In this document: positions 53,277-61,129 of the stretch, piece after piece
How the letters are laid out: each line of letters begins with the position of its first letter
Numbering within the stretch: the stretch's first letter is position 1
Source: Inediibacterium massiliense
GTDB lineage: Bacteria; Bacillota; Clostridia; Peptostreptococcales; Thermotaleaceae
Length of the DNA: 64,000 nucleotides
NCBI RefSeq assembly: GCF_001282725.1
Contig: NZ_LN876586.1
Span: 884,957 to 948,956, forward strand
Direction of reading: 5' to 3'
Position numbers and translations under genes: made by a program
The notes under the pieces: generated by a model
Database searches by the model: none
What the model saw: the letters and a program-made list of their open reading frames with translations, nothing else
Told to the model about the DNA's origin: nothing

Positions 53277-54017
53277 ATGAAAAGCTATAGTGCTTTTGCT
53301 TATGTATATGATCAATTGATGGAAGATGTAGACTATGATGAGTGGATCGTGTATATTGAAGATATTTTTAAAAGGTATGATATAAATCCTCAAAATATAG
53401 CAGAATTAGCTTGTGGGACAGGGAATATTACGAATAGACTTGCAAAAAGAGGATATAATATGATTGGAGTAGATATAGCAGAAGATATGCTTTATGTAGC
53501 ATCTCAAAAGGCTCAAGATATGGATTTAGATGTAGTTTATCTCAATCAAGATATAACAGATCTTTTATTGCCTACTCATTTGGATACTATTTTATGTATT
53601 TGTGATGGTGTAAACTATATCATTGGTGAGGAAGATTTACTCAAAGTATTTCAAGGAGTATATGATCATTTAAAGGAAAATGGATGCTTTATTTTTGATA
53701 TTAGTAGTTATTATAAATTATCACAAGTATTAGGAAATCATACTTATGCAGAAAATTTAGAAGAAGTTTCTTATATATGGGAAAACTATTTTGATGAGAA
53801 AAATAGTATATGTAATTTAGATTTGACTCTTTTTATAAAAGAGGGTGACTTTTATAAAAAGTATGAAGAAGATCATATACAAAGGGCATATAAAGAAAAA
53901 GAAATCATAAATATATTAAAACAAGTAGGATTTAAAAAAATTGAATCTTTTGATGCTTTTACTTTTTTATCTCCTAAAAAAACAAGTGAAAGAGTTTATT
54001 TTGTTTGCCAAAAATAA
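53277..54017 (+). CDS. Class I SAM-dependent methyltransferase (YqeM-like)
   Basis: A 246-residue methyltransferase. The SAM motif I is NIAELACGTGNITNRLAKRG with the acidic end of strand 2 in GVDIAEDML; CICDGVNYI is motif IV. N-terminal YSAFAYVYDQLMEDVDYDEW is typical of the YqeM group found in Firmicutes near late-competence and ribosome genes. Substrate unknown. Confidence 0.85.
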   Translation: MKSYSAFAYVYDQLMEDVDYDEWIVYIEDIFKRYDINPQNIAELACGTGNITNRLAKRGYNMIGVDIAEDMLYVASQKAQDMDLDVVYLNQDITDLLLPTHLDTILCICDGVNYIIGEEDLLKVFQGVYDHLKENGCFIFDISSYYKLSQVLGNHTYAENLEEVSYIWENYFDEKNSICNLDLTLFIKEGDFYKKYEEDHIQRAYKEKEIINILKQVGFKKIESFDAFTFLSPKKTSERVYFVCQK

Positions 54018-54049
54018 ATTTGACACTATAAACTTATAGCTAATTTGCA

Positions 54050-54078
54050 TTGACACTGAAAATGACCTGTGATAAACT
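54050..54078 (+). promoter_or_regulatory. Probable sigma-A promoter of the cold-shock gene
   Basis: TTGACA (54050-54055), 17-base spacer, TAAACT (54073-54078). A GTAGCAA/TTGCTAC hairpin follows in the 5' UTR at 54084-54101 and may take part in cold-shock RNA folding. Confidence 0.6.
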
Positions 54079-54131
54079 CTAGGTGTAGCAATGATTTGCT
54101 ACGTATGATATTGGTTAGGAGGATTGTTTGA

Positions 54132-54332
54132 ATGGAAAAAGGTACAGTAAAATGGTTTAATGGAGAAAAAGGTTATGGATTTATTTCAAGAGAAAATGGA
54201 GAAGATGTTTTCGTACATTTCTCTGCAATCAACATGGAAGGTTACAAAACTTTAGAAGAAGGTCAAGCTGTTGAATTTGAAGTAATTCAAGGAGAAAAAG
54301 GACCTCAAGCTACAAACGTTGTAAGAGGATAA
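54132..54332 (+). CDS. Cold-shock protein (CspA family)
   Basis: A 66-residue single OB-fold RNA chaperone. RNP motifs KGYGFI and DVFVHF are intact, ending [15 protein letters not shown] upstream. A terminator follows before hslO. Confidence 0.95.
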   Translation: MEKGTVKWFNGEKGYGFISRENGEDVFVHFSAINMEGYKTLEEGQAVEFEVIQGEKGPQATNVVRG

Positions 54333-54364
54333 TAAAAAGCTTCAGAAAACGTGTAGCCCTCAAT

Positions 54365-54395
54365 AGCCCTGATTGGATAAATCAGGGCTTTTATT
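54365..54395 (+). terminator. Rho-independent terminator after the csp gene
   Basis: AGCCCTGAT/ATCAGGGCT stem and TTTATT. Confidence 0.85.
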
Positions 54396-54420
54396 ACTAT
54401 AGATGAAAAGGATGGAGATA

Positions 54421-55299
54421 ATGAAAAATTATATACTTCGAGGAGTAGCTGCCAATAAAAGTATAAGAGTTTTTTTAGGGATTACAACAAATTTAGTAGA
54501 AGAAGCAAGAAAGATTCATCATACAACTCCTGTTGCTACGGCTGCTTTAGGAAGAACTCTTACAGGAACAGTAATGATGGGGCTTATGCTAAAAGGAGAT
54601 AAAAATAAATTATCTATACAAATTAAAGGGGATGGACCTTTAAAACAAATCTTAGCAGTTTCTGATTCAAAAGGAAATGTAAAAGGATATGTTTCAAATC
54701 CTAATGTAGAGCTTCCATTAAGAGAGGACAAAAAACTAGATGTAGGAAGAGCTGTTGGAAAAGGAAAAATGATTGTAATTAAAGACTTGGGCTTAAAAGA
54801 TCCATATATAGGACAATCAGATTTAGTATCTGGAGAAATCGCAGAGGATTTTACAGCTTATTTTGCATATTCAGAGCAGCAGCCTTCTGCAGTAGGATTA
54901 GGAGTATTAGTAGATAGAGATTATTCTGTAAAAGAAGCAGGAGGGTTTATTATACAAGTACTTCCTGATGCGTCAGATGATGTCATTCTAAAGCTTGAAA
55001 AGAGAATCAATGAACTTCCATCTGTGACAAAATTAATGGAAGAGACTCAAGATGGAGAAGAAATGCTAAAGAGAATTTTAGAAGGTTTTGACTTAGAAAT
55101 TCTTGATAAACAAGAAGTATTTTTAAACTGTGATTGTTCAGAAGAAAAGCTTGAAAGAGCTTTGATTAGTATTGGAGAAAAAGATTTAAAACAAATTATT
55201 GAAGAAGATGGGCAGGCAGAACTTACATGTCATTTTTGTAATAGAAAATATCATTTTAACAAAGAACATTTACAAAAGCTTTATGAAGAAGCACAGTAG
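54421..55299 (+). CDS. hslO: Redox-regulated chaperone Hsp33
   Basis: A 292-residue holdase activated by oxidation. The zinc redox switch NCDCSEEK and LTCHFCN (CxC and CxxC) is at the C-terminus; ATAALGRTLTGTVMMGLMLKG and GEIAEDFTAYFAYSEQQPSAVGLGVLV are family features. ATG 54421 is 8 bases from AAAAGGA; upstream in-frame starts are weaker. Confidence 0.95.
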   Translation: MKNYILRGVAANKSIRVFLGITTNLVEEARKIHHTTPVATAALGRTLTGTVMMGLMLKGDKNKLSIQIKGDGPLKQILAVSDSKGNVKGYVSNPNVELPLREDKKLDVGRAVGKGKMIVIKDLGLKDPYIGQSDLVSGEIAEDFTAYFAYSEQQPSAVGLGVLVDRDYSVKEAGGFIIQVLPDASDDVILKLEKRINELPSVTKLMEETQDGEEMLKRILEGFDLEILDKQEVFLNCDCSEEKLERALISIGEKDLKQIIEEDGQAELTCHFCNRKYHFNKEHLQKLYEEAQ

Positions 55300-55333
55300 T
55301 TGAAGTACTTTACTACTGTGCTATGAAATGCTA

Positions 55334-55362
55334 TTGACAAAATAGATGTTTATGTGTATAAT
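55334..55362 (+). promoter_or_regulatory. Sigma-A promoter of the tRNA operon
   Basis: TTGACA (55334-55339), 17-base spacer, TATAAT (55357-55362): both boxes match consensus exactly, 20 bases before the first tRNA. Confidence 0.92.
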
Positions 55363-55381
55363 ATCTTTTGTAAGTTATTGA

Positions 55382-55457
55382 GGGCGCATAGCTCAGCTGG
55401 GAGAGCACCTGCCTTACAAGCAGGGGGTCATAGGTTCGAGCCCTATTGCGCCCACCA
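55382..55457 (+). tRNA. tRNA-Val (TAC)
   Basis: Cloverleaf with acceptor GGGCGCA/TGCGCCC, anticodon loop CTTACAA, T arm GGTTCGAGCC and encoded CCA. It decodes GTA, the candidate specifier codon of the valS T-box in this window. Confidence 0.97.
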
Positions 55458-55461
55458 TTTT

Positions 55462-55537
55462 GCCCAGATAGCTCAGTCGGTAGAGCAGGGGACTGAAAAT
55501 CCCCGTGTCGGTGGTTCGATTCCGCCTCTGGGCACCA
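55462..55537 (+). tRNA. tRNA-Phe (GAA)
   Basis: Acceptor GCCCAGA/TCTGGGC, anticodon loop CTGAAAA, GGTTCGATTCC T arm, encoded CCA. Confidence 0.97.
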
Positions 55538-55542
55538 AATGT

Positions 55543-55617
55543 GCGGAAGTGGCTCAGTGGTAGAGCATCGCCTTGCCAAGGCGAGGGTCGCGAGTTCGAA
55601 TCTCGTCTTCCGCTCCA
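55543..55617 (+). tRNA. tRNA-Gly (GCC)
   Basis: Acceptor GCGGAAG/CTTCCGC, anticodon loop TTGCCAA, GAGTTCGAATCTC T arm, encoded CCA. Confidence 0.97.
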
Positions 55618-55620
55618 TAT

Positions 55621-55695
<75 letters not shown>

Positions 55696-55702
55696 ATATT
55701 GA

Positions 55703-55736
55703 AAAATCCTAGTATATACTAGGATTTTTTGTTTTG
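55703..55736 (+). terminator. Rho-independent terminator of the tRNA operon
   Basis: AAATCCTAGTAT/ATACTAGGATTT perfect stem and T run. Confidence 0.9.
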
Positions 55737-55781
55737 TTATATGTTATAATAAAAATGCGAATCATTAAGGGGGGGAATGGC

Positions 55782-57863
55782 TTGAGAGTTCAACAAGTAA
55801 TGACTAAGAATCCCATTGTCCTAACAGTAGAAGATACTTTGCATGAAGCTGTAAAAATTTTTGTGAAAAATCGTATTGATGGAGCTCCTATTGTAGATGA
55901 AGAAAGAAACTTAATAGGAATTATTACAAAAACCAATTTGATGAAATCTTTTTTAAAAAACATTCATTCAAATACAAAGGTTGGAACTTTAGCTACGAAA
56001 AAAGTAATTACCATTAGTCAAGATGCCAGTGTAGGAGAAGCTTGGGAAATAAAAGTAGGAAGACTACCTGTTGTGGATGAAAAAGGAAGTTTGGTAGGGA
56101 TTTTAACTCGGACAGATATTATAAAGGCATTGTTAGAAAAACAAATAGAAGAATCTAGTGAATTAAAAGCAGTTTTGGATTTTACCAATAATGGTATCGT
56201 AATCATTGATGATCAAGGTATGATTAAGAGATGCAATGTATCCGCTATTCGTATATTGAATTTAAATAATGAGAAAATTATTGGATTGCATGCAGAAAAA
56301 ATACTACCAGAGTTAAAGCTTTATCATGTGATTGAGACTCAAAAAAGTGAATACAATCAAAAAATAAAATTTAAAGAAAAGACCCTTATATGCGATAGAA
56401 TTCCTTTGCTAAGAGATGGTCAAGTTTTTGGAGGTTTGATTGTATTTAAAGATAGTTCAGAATTTGAAAGCATTATCAATGAATTAAATACAGTTCAAAA
56501 TATTTCTAAAAAATTAGATGCAGTGATTGAATCTTCTTATGATGGAATATATATTACAGATGGAGATGCCAATACCCTTAAAATTAATAAATCCTATGAA
56601 AGAATCACAGGTGTGAAAAGAGAAGAAATGCTAGGTAATAATATGCTCAATTTAGAAAAAAAAGGATATATTTCCGAATCTGCTACCTTAAAGGTTTTAC
56701 ATACTGGTAAAACTACTACGATTCATCAAAAATTTAAAACGGGAAAAAATGCATTAGTAACAAGTACACCTATTTTTGATGAAAAAAATCAAATTACATT
56801 AGTAGTTACCAACGTGAGAGATATTACAGAACTTTCTCTTTTAAAAGAACAGTTAGAAAGAAATAAAGAATTGGCAAAAAAATATTACTCAGAGATCGAA
56901 GAAATGCGTATGCAACTTTTAAATACTTTGCATATTATAGCAGAAGATGAAAAAATGCTTGAAATAGCTAGGATTGCAAAAAGAGTAGCAAAAGTAGATA
57001 CTACAATACTTATTTTAGGAGAAACAGGGGTTGGGAAAGAGGAAATTGCAAAGTTTATACATAAAAATAGTAATAGAAGAAGAAAACAATTTATTAAAGT
57101 AAATTGTGGAGCAATTCCTAACACTCTTATTGAATCAGAGCTTTTTGGATATGAAAAGGGAGCTTTTACAGGAGCCAATAGGCAAGGAAAAATGGGATTA
57201 TTTGAAGTAGCCAATGGAGGAACTTTATTTTTAGATGAAATAGGTGAGCTTCCATTAGATATGCAAGTAAAGCTTCTTAGGGTTTTGCAGGAAAATGAAA
57301 TCAAAAGAGTTGGTGGAATTGAATCCATTAAAGTGGATGTGCGTATTTTGGCTGCTACCAATCGGAATTTAGAAAAAATGGTAAAAGAAAATCAATTTAG
57401 AGAAGACCTTTATTATCGATTAAATGTAGTGCCTATTTGTATTCCTTCCTTAAGAGAAAGAAGAGGAGATATACTTCCTTTGGTACGTCATTTTCTTTCT
57501 GAATTAAATGAAAAATATGGATGGAATAAAAGAATGAGTAAGGATGCTTTAGAAGTATTATATGAATATGATTGGCCTGGAAATGTAAGAGAATTAAAAA
57601 ATATCGTAGAAAGAGTATTTATCATGAGTAATGATCACGAGATTACTTGTGAAGACTTACCAAAAACCATTTGTATGAAAAATACTTCTTCGAGATTAAT
57701 AGAAGAAATTGTTCCATTAAAAGAAGCAATATCTATTGTAGAAAAAGAATTATTAGAGAAAGCTTTTGAAAAATATCAAAATGTAAGAGGTGCAGCAAAG
57801 GCCCTAGGAATTGATGCTTCCACTTTTGTGCGAAAAAGACAAAAGTATGAAAAAATGCTGTAA
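55782..57863 (+). CDS. Sigma-54 dependent regulator with CBS pair and two PAS domains
   Basis: A 693-residue enhancer-binding protein. Two CBS motifs (about 1-120; VQQVMTKNPIVLTVEDTL, GRLPVVDEKGSLVGILTRTDI), PAS 1 (about 130-235), PAS 2 (about 250-365), AAA+ (about 395-625) with GETGVGKE, GAFTGA and GGTLFLDEIGE, and a C-terminal Fis-type HTH (VRGAAKALGIDASTFVRKRQKY). CBS pairs often sense adenine nucleotides or similar metabolites. TTG 55782 is 6-7 bases after AAGGGGGGG; the in-frame codon at 55734 overlaps the tRNA terminator. The adjacent abfD genes carry -24/-12 promoters and are its probable targets. Confidence 0.9.
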   Translation: MRVQQVMTKNPIVLTVEDTLHEAVKIFVKNRIDGAPIVDEERNLIGIITKTNLMKSFLKNIHSNTKVGTLATKKVITISQDASVGEAWEIKVGRLPVVDEKGSLVGILTRTDIIKALLEKQIEESSELKAVLDFTNNGIVIIDDQGMIKRCNVSAIRILNLNNEKIIGLHAEKILPELKLYHVIETQKSEYNQKIKFKEKTLICDRIPLLRDGQVFGGLIVFKDSSEFESIINELNTVQNISKKLDAVIESSYDGIYITDGDANTLKINKSYERITGVKREEMLGNNMLNLEKKGYISESATLKVLHTGKTTTIHQKFKTGKNALVTSTPIFDEKNQITLVVTNVRDITELSLLKEQLERNKELAKKYYSEIEEMRMQLLNTLHIIAEDEKMLEIARIAKRVAKVDTTILILGETGVGKEEIAKFIHKNSNRRRKQFIKVNCGAIPNTLIESELFGYEKGAFTGANRQGKMGLFEVANGGTLFLDEIGELPLDMQVKLLRVLQENEIKRVGGIESIKVDVRILAATNRNLEKMVKENQFREDLYYRLNVVPICIPSLRERRGDILPLVRHFLSELNEKYGWNKRMSKDALEVLYEYDWPGNVRELKNIVERVFIMSNDHEITCEDLPKTICMKNTSSRLIEEIVPLKEAISIVEKELLEKAFEKYQNVRGAAKALGIDASTFVRKRQKYEKML

Positions 57864-57880
57864 AATGGCAACGAATATGC

Positions 57881-57896
57881 AATATTGCAACAAAAG
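57881..57896 (+). promoter_or_regulatory. Candidate enhancer site upstream of abfD copy 1
   Basis: AATATTGCAACAAAAG, preceded by GCAACGAATATGC. The same motif is at 63411-63426 before copy 2 (AATATTGCAACTAAAG), with ATGCAAC also nearby at 63323-63330. TGCAA-containing sites about 125-200 bases before a -24/-12 promoter suit enhancer binding. Confidence 0.5.
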
Positions 57897-57957
57897 AATT
57901 TTACACATATTATTTTATATAATATTGAAAATTGAATAGGTTCAATAAATAATCTTT

Positions 57958-57990
57958 TAAAAAATCGTTGTGCAATTGCAACGATTTTTG
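57958..57990 (+). terminator. Palindrome after the regulator gene (terminator or operator)
   Basis: AAAAATCGTTG pairs with CAACGATTTTT around TGCAATTG. It contains TGCAATTGCAA, the same TGCAA word as the candidate enhancer sites, so it may be an operator as well as a terminator. Confidence 0.6.
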
Positions 57991-58078
57991 TATTTGAGAA
58001 ATTAATGAATGTAAAGAAAATAGGAAAAATAATGTAAAATACAAGCTTAGATGCAATTTGCAAAAAAAGGAATGCATA

Positions 58079-58094
58079 TGGCATGAGAATTGCT
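58079..58094 (+). promoter_or_regulatory. Sigma-54 (-24/-12) promoter of abfD copy 1
   Basis: TGGCAT-GAGAA-TTGCT, an exact consensus match, 44 bases before ATG 58138. Confidence 0.9.
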
Positions 58095-58137
58095 TTAGTG
58101 TAGTACAGATACATATTAAAGAAGGAGATGATTTTTC

Positions 58138-59631
58138 ATGGCATTAATGACAAAAGAACAATATTTAGAGAGTTTAAGAAAATTAGACATTAAGGTATAT
58201 GTGTTTGGAGAATTGGTGAAAAATTTTGTAGACCATCCAGTAATTAGACCTTCTATTAATTCAGTAGCAATGACTTATGAGCTTGCTCAAAGCCCAGAGT
58301 ATGAAGATTTAATGACGGCAACTTCTAATTTAACAGGAAAAAAAGTAAATCGTTTTACACATCTTCATCAAAGTACAGAAGACCTTATAAAGAAAGTAAA
58401 AATGTTAAGACTTTTAGGACAAAAGACAGGATCATGTTTCCAACGTTGTGTAGGAATGGATTCTTTTAATGCAGTATATAGTACAACTTATGAAACAGAT
58501 GAAAAATATGGAACAAATTATCATGAAAATTTTAAAAAATATTTAGAATATGTACAAGAAAATGATTTGGTAGTAGATGGAGCTATGACAGATCCTAAGG
58601 GAGATAGAGGACTATCACCAAGTAAACAAGAAGATCCAGACTTATTTTTACATGTAGTAGAACAAAGAGAAGATGGAATTATAGTAAGAGGAGCAAAAGC
58701 TCATCAAACAGGAGCAGTAAATTCTCATGAGCATTTAATTATGCCAACCATTGCAATGAAAGAAGGAGACGAAGCGTATGCAGTATCCTTTGCCATCCCA
58801 TCTGATGCAGAAGGAATCTATATGATTTATGGAAGACAATCTTGTGATACAAGAAAATTAGAAGAAGGTGCAGATATAGATGTAGGAAACAAAGAATTTG
58901 GAGGACAAGAAGCATTAGTAGTATTTGACGATGTATTTATTCCAAATGATAGAATATTCTTAAACGGAGAAGTAGATTTTGCAGGAATGTTAGTAGAAAG
59001 ATTTGCAGGATATCATAGACAAAGCTATGGAGGATGTAAAGTAGGGGTAGGAGATGTATTAATAGGAGCAGCAGCAGTAGCAGCAGATTTTAATGGAGCT
59101 TCAAAAGCATCTCATATCAAAGATAAATTAATAGAAATGACTCATTTAAATGAAACATTATATTGCTGTGGAATTGCTTGTTCAGCAGAAGGATACAAAA
59201 CAAAGGCTGGAAACTATCAAATAGATTTACTTTTAGCAAATGTCTGTAAGCAAAATGTAACAAGATTCCCATATGAAATTACAAGACTTGCAGAAGACAT
59301 TGCAGGAGGACTTATGGTAACTATGCCATCAGAAAAAGATTTTAAACATCCAGAAATTGGACCAATTTGTGAAAAATATTTTAAAGGTGTGAATATAGTA
59401 CCAACAGAACACAGAATGAGAATATTAAGATTGATTGAAAATATGACATTAGGAACAGCAGCAGTAGGATATAGAACAGAATCTATGCATGGAGCAGGTT
59501 CACCACAAGCACAAAGAATTATGATTGCAAGACAAGGAAATCTAGCCCATAAAAAAGAATTGGCTAAAAAAATAGCAAGAATAGATGAAGAAGCTATTGC
59601 ACAAAGAGAAGCAGCAGCTTCACAAAAATAA
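58138..59631 (+). CDS. 4-hydroxybutyryl-CoA dehydratase/vinylacetyl-CoA isomerase family protein (AbfD-like), copy 1
   Basis: A 497-residue flavin and [4Fe-4S] enzyme of the HpaB/AbfD superfamily. The four cluster ligands of AbfD are conserved: Cys100, Cys104 (GSCFQRCVGMD), His293 and Cys300 (YHRQSYGGC), each offset by one residue from the Clostridium aminobutyricum enzyme. This separates it from flavin monooxygenases of the family that lack the cluster. AbfD catalyses a radical dehydration of 4-hydroxybutyryl-CoA. No CoA-transferase or 4-hydroxybutyrate dehydrogenase is beside it; the neighbours are a permease and a sigma-54 regulator, so a different substrate is possible. Confidence 0.87.
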   Translation: MALMTKEQYLESLRKLDIKVYVFGELVKNFVDHPVIRPSINSVAMTYELAQSPEYEDLMTATSNLTGKKVNRFTHLHQSTEDLIKKVKMLRLLGQKTGSCFQRCVGMDSFNAVYSTTYETDEKYGTNYHENFKKYLEYVQENDLVVDGAMTDPKGDRGLSPSKQEDPDLFLHVVEQREDGIIVRGAKAHQTGAVNSHEHLIMPTIAMKEGDEAYAVSFAIPSDAEGIYMIYGRQSCDTRKLEEGADIDVGNKEFGGQEALVVFDDVFIPNDRIFLNGEVDFAGMLVERFAGYHRQSYGGCKVGVGDVLIGAAAVAADFNGASKASHIKDKLIEMTHLNETLYCCGIACSAEGYKTKAGNYQIDLLLANVCKQNVTRFPYEITRLAEDIAGGLMVTMPSEKDFKHPEIGPICEKYFKGVNIVPTEHRMRILRLIENMTLGTAAVGYRTESMHGAGSPQAQRIMIARQGNLAHKKELAKKIARIDEEAIAQREAAASQK

Positions 59632-59714
59632 TCTGAGGGGGAATTTCTTCCCTCTCTATTAAAAGATAGAAAATATTTTCAAACGAATATGAAAAAATAG
59701 AAGGAGGAACATAT

Positions 59715-61082
59715 ATGGCATTAAAAAGAGAATTTGGTAAAGAACAACCTTATATTCCAGCAGGACCATTTAAGATTCGTATTCCTTTTATTCACTATCG
59801 GTTTGAATGGGCAGATTATATTCAGGGATTACTTATGTGTGCAGTTTGTCTAGGTGCTATTCCTATGCTCCAAGAATATTTAGGAATGCCTTTTGAAATC
59901 GCTATGGCAGTAGTGCTTTTAAATGGTATATTATATTGTGCTCATGTTTTTTTAGGAGATCCAGTTGTACCGGGATGGGTCACTCCAGCGATTCCACTTT
60001 TAATGATTCATGTGAGTCAATATGAAATGGGACCTGAGAGAATGCAGGCTTTGATAGCATTTGAAATGTCTTTAGGTATTTTAGCAATTTTACTAGGAAT
60101 TACAGGACTGGGTAGAAAAATTGTTTCTATTGTCCCTAATGCCATGCAATCAGGAATTATACTAGGAGCAGGGTTTGCAGCGGTTATGGTTATTTTTAAT
60201 AAAGGAGCAAGATTTGATACATTCCCTTTATCTATTGTGATTTGTGTAGGAATTGGTTTTTATTTATTATTTTCCAATCATTTTAAAAGCATCAGGAATA
60301 ATAATAGTCTTTTAAAAATTATTTCAAATCTTGGAATGTTACCTATTATACTTTTGGCAATTTTCGTAGGTCCTTTAGTAGGAGAAGTTCCATGGCCTCA
60401 AATAGAGTGGGGAATTACAAAACCTGCTTTTGCAACACTATGGAAAGAATGGACATTTTTAGGAGTGGGATTTCCGTCTGCCGGTATGTTTATTGAAAGC
60501 TTACCTATGGTAGTATCTGCATATATTGTTTTATTTGGAGATATGATTCAATCTCAAGCTCTTTTGGAAGATGCAGGTAAGGTACGTCCAGATGAGTTGA
60601 TTGATTATAATCCTAATAGATCTCATATTATATTTGGGTTAAGAAATTTAATTATGTCTATTATAGGTCCAGATTTAACCATGTGTGGGCCATTATGGGC
60701 AGCTATTCAAGTGGTAATTTGTGAAAGATATAAACATGGAAGAGAAGCTATGGATTCTATTCATGGTGGAGCAGGATCTTTTAGATTTGGAACGCTTACA
60801 GGATATTTACTATTGCCAATTGTTACCCTTTGTAAACCTATATTAGGAGTTGCTCTTGCATCTACAATGCTCATTCAAGGTTATGTTTCTGTTCGGGTAG
60901 GTGTCATGAAAGCTCGTACATTTAATGATCTTGGAATTGCAGGTATCATGGGAGCAGTTTTAGCAACTCGTGGAGCTACTTGGGGACTTGCAACAGGAAT
61001 TGTTCTTTATCTATTGATTAATTTAGGAAATAAGCCAGAATATGATGTTTATATATTTGAAGAAGAAAAAAAAGTTGCTTAA
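59715..61082 (+). CDS. Putative permease, NCS2/SulP-like fold (DUF3360-type)
   Basis: A 455-residue membrane protein with about 11-12 helices. VPGWVTPAIPLLMIHVSQYEMGPERM, VPNAMQSGIILGAGFAAVM, FIESLPMVVSAYIVLFGDMIQSQALLEDAG and GPDLTMCGPLWAAIQVVICERYKHG stand out; the general layout resembles NCS2-type permeases and proteins annotated DUF3360. The ligand is unknown. It lies 83 bases after abfD and likely shares its sigma-54 transcript, so it probably imports the substrate that feeds AbfD. AAGGAGG precedes the start. Confidence 0.75.
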   Translation: MALKREFGKEQPYIPAGPFKIRIPFIHYRFEWADYIQGLLMCAVCLGAIPMLQEYLGMPFEIAMAVVLLNGILYCAHVFLGDPVVPGWVTPAIPLLMIHVSQYEMGPERMQALIAFEMSLGILAILLGITGLGRKIVSIVPNAMQSGIILGAGFAAVMVIFNKGARFDTFPLSIVICVGIGFYLLFSNHFKSIRNNNSLLKIISNLGMLPIILLAIFVGPLVGEVPWPQIEWGITKPAFATLWKEWTFLGVGFPSAGMFIESLPMVVSAYIVLFGDMIQSQALLEDAGKVRPDELIDYNPNRSHIIFGLRNLIMSIIGPDLTMCGPLWAAIQVVICERYKHGREAMDSIHGGAGSFRFGTLTGYLLLPIVTLCKPILGVALASTMLIQGYVSVRVGVMKARTFNDLGIAGIMGAVLATRGATWGLATGIVLYLLINLGNKPEYDVYIFEEEKKVA

Positions 61083-61088
61083 TCTATA

Positions 61089-61115
61089 AAGAAGATAGTT
61101 TATGACTATCTTCTG
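61089..61115 (+). terminator. Rho-independent-type hairpin after the permease gene (outer arm of palindrome)
   Basis: GAAGATAGTTTATGACTATCTTC hairpin (20-23 bases, arms GAAGATAGT/ACTATCTTC). A near copy occurs at 63239-63261. The T run is interrupted, so it may be weak. Confidence 0.65.
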
Positions 61116-61129
61116 AGCTTGTAGACAGC

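Noticed and set aside
58138..59631. Assignment as 4-hydroxyphenylacetate 3-monooxygenase
   Set aside because: The superfamily is shared, but all four [4Fe-4S] ligands of AbfD are present, which the monooxygenases lack.
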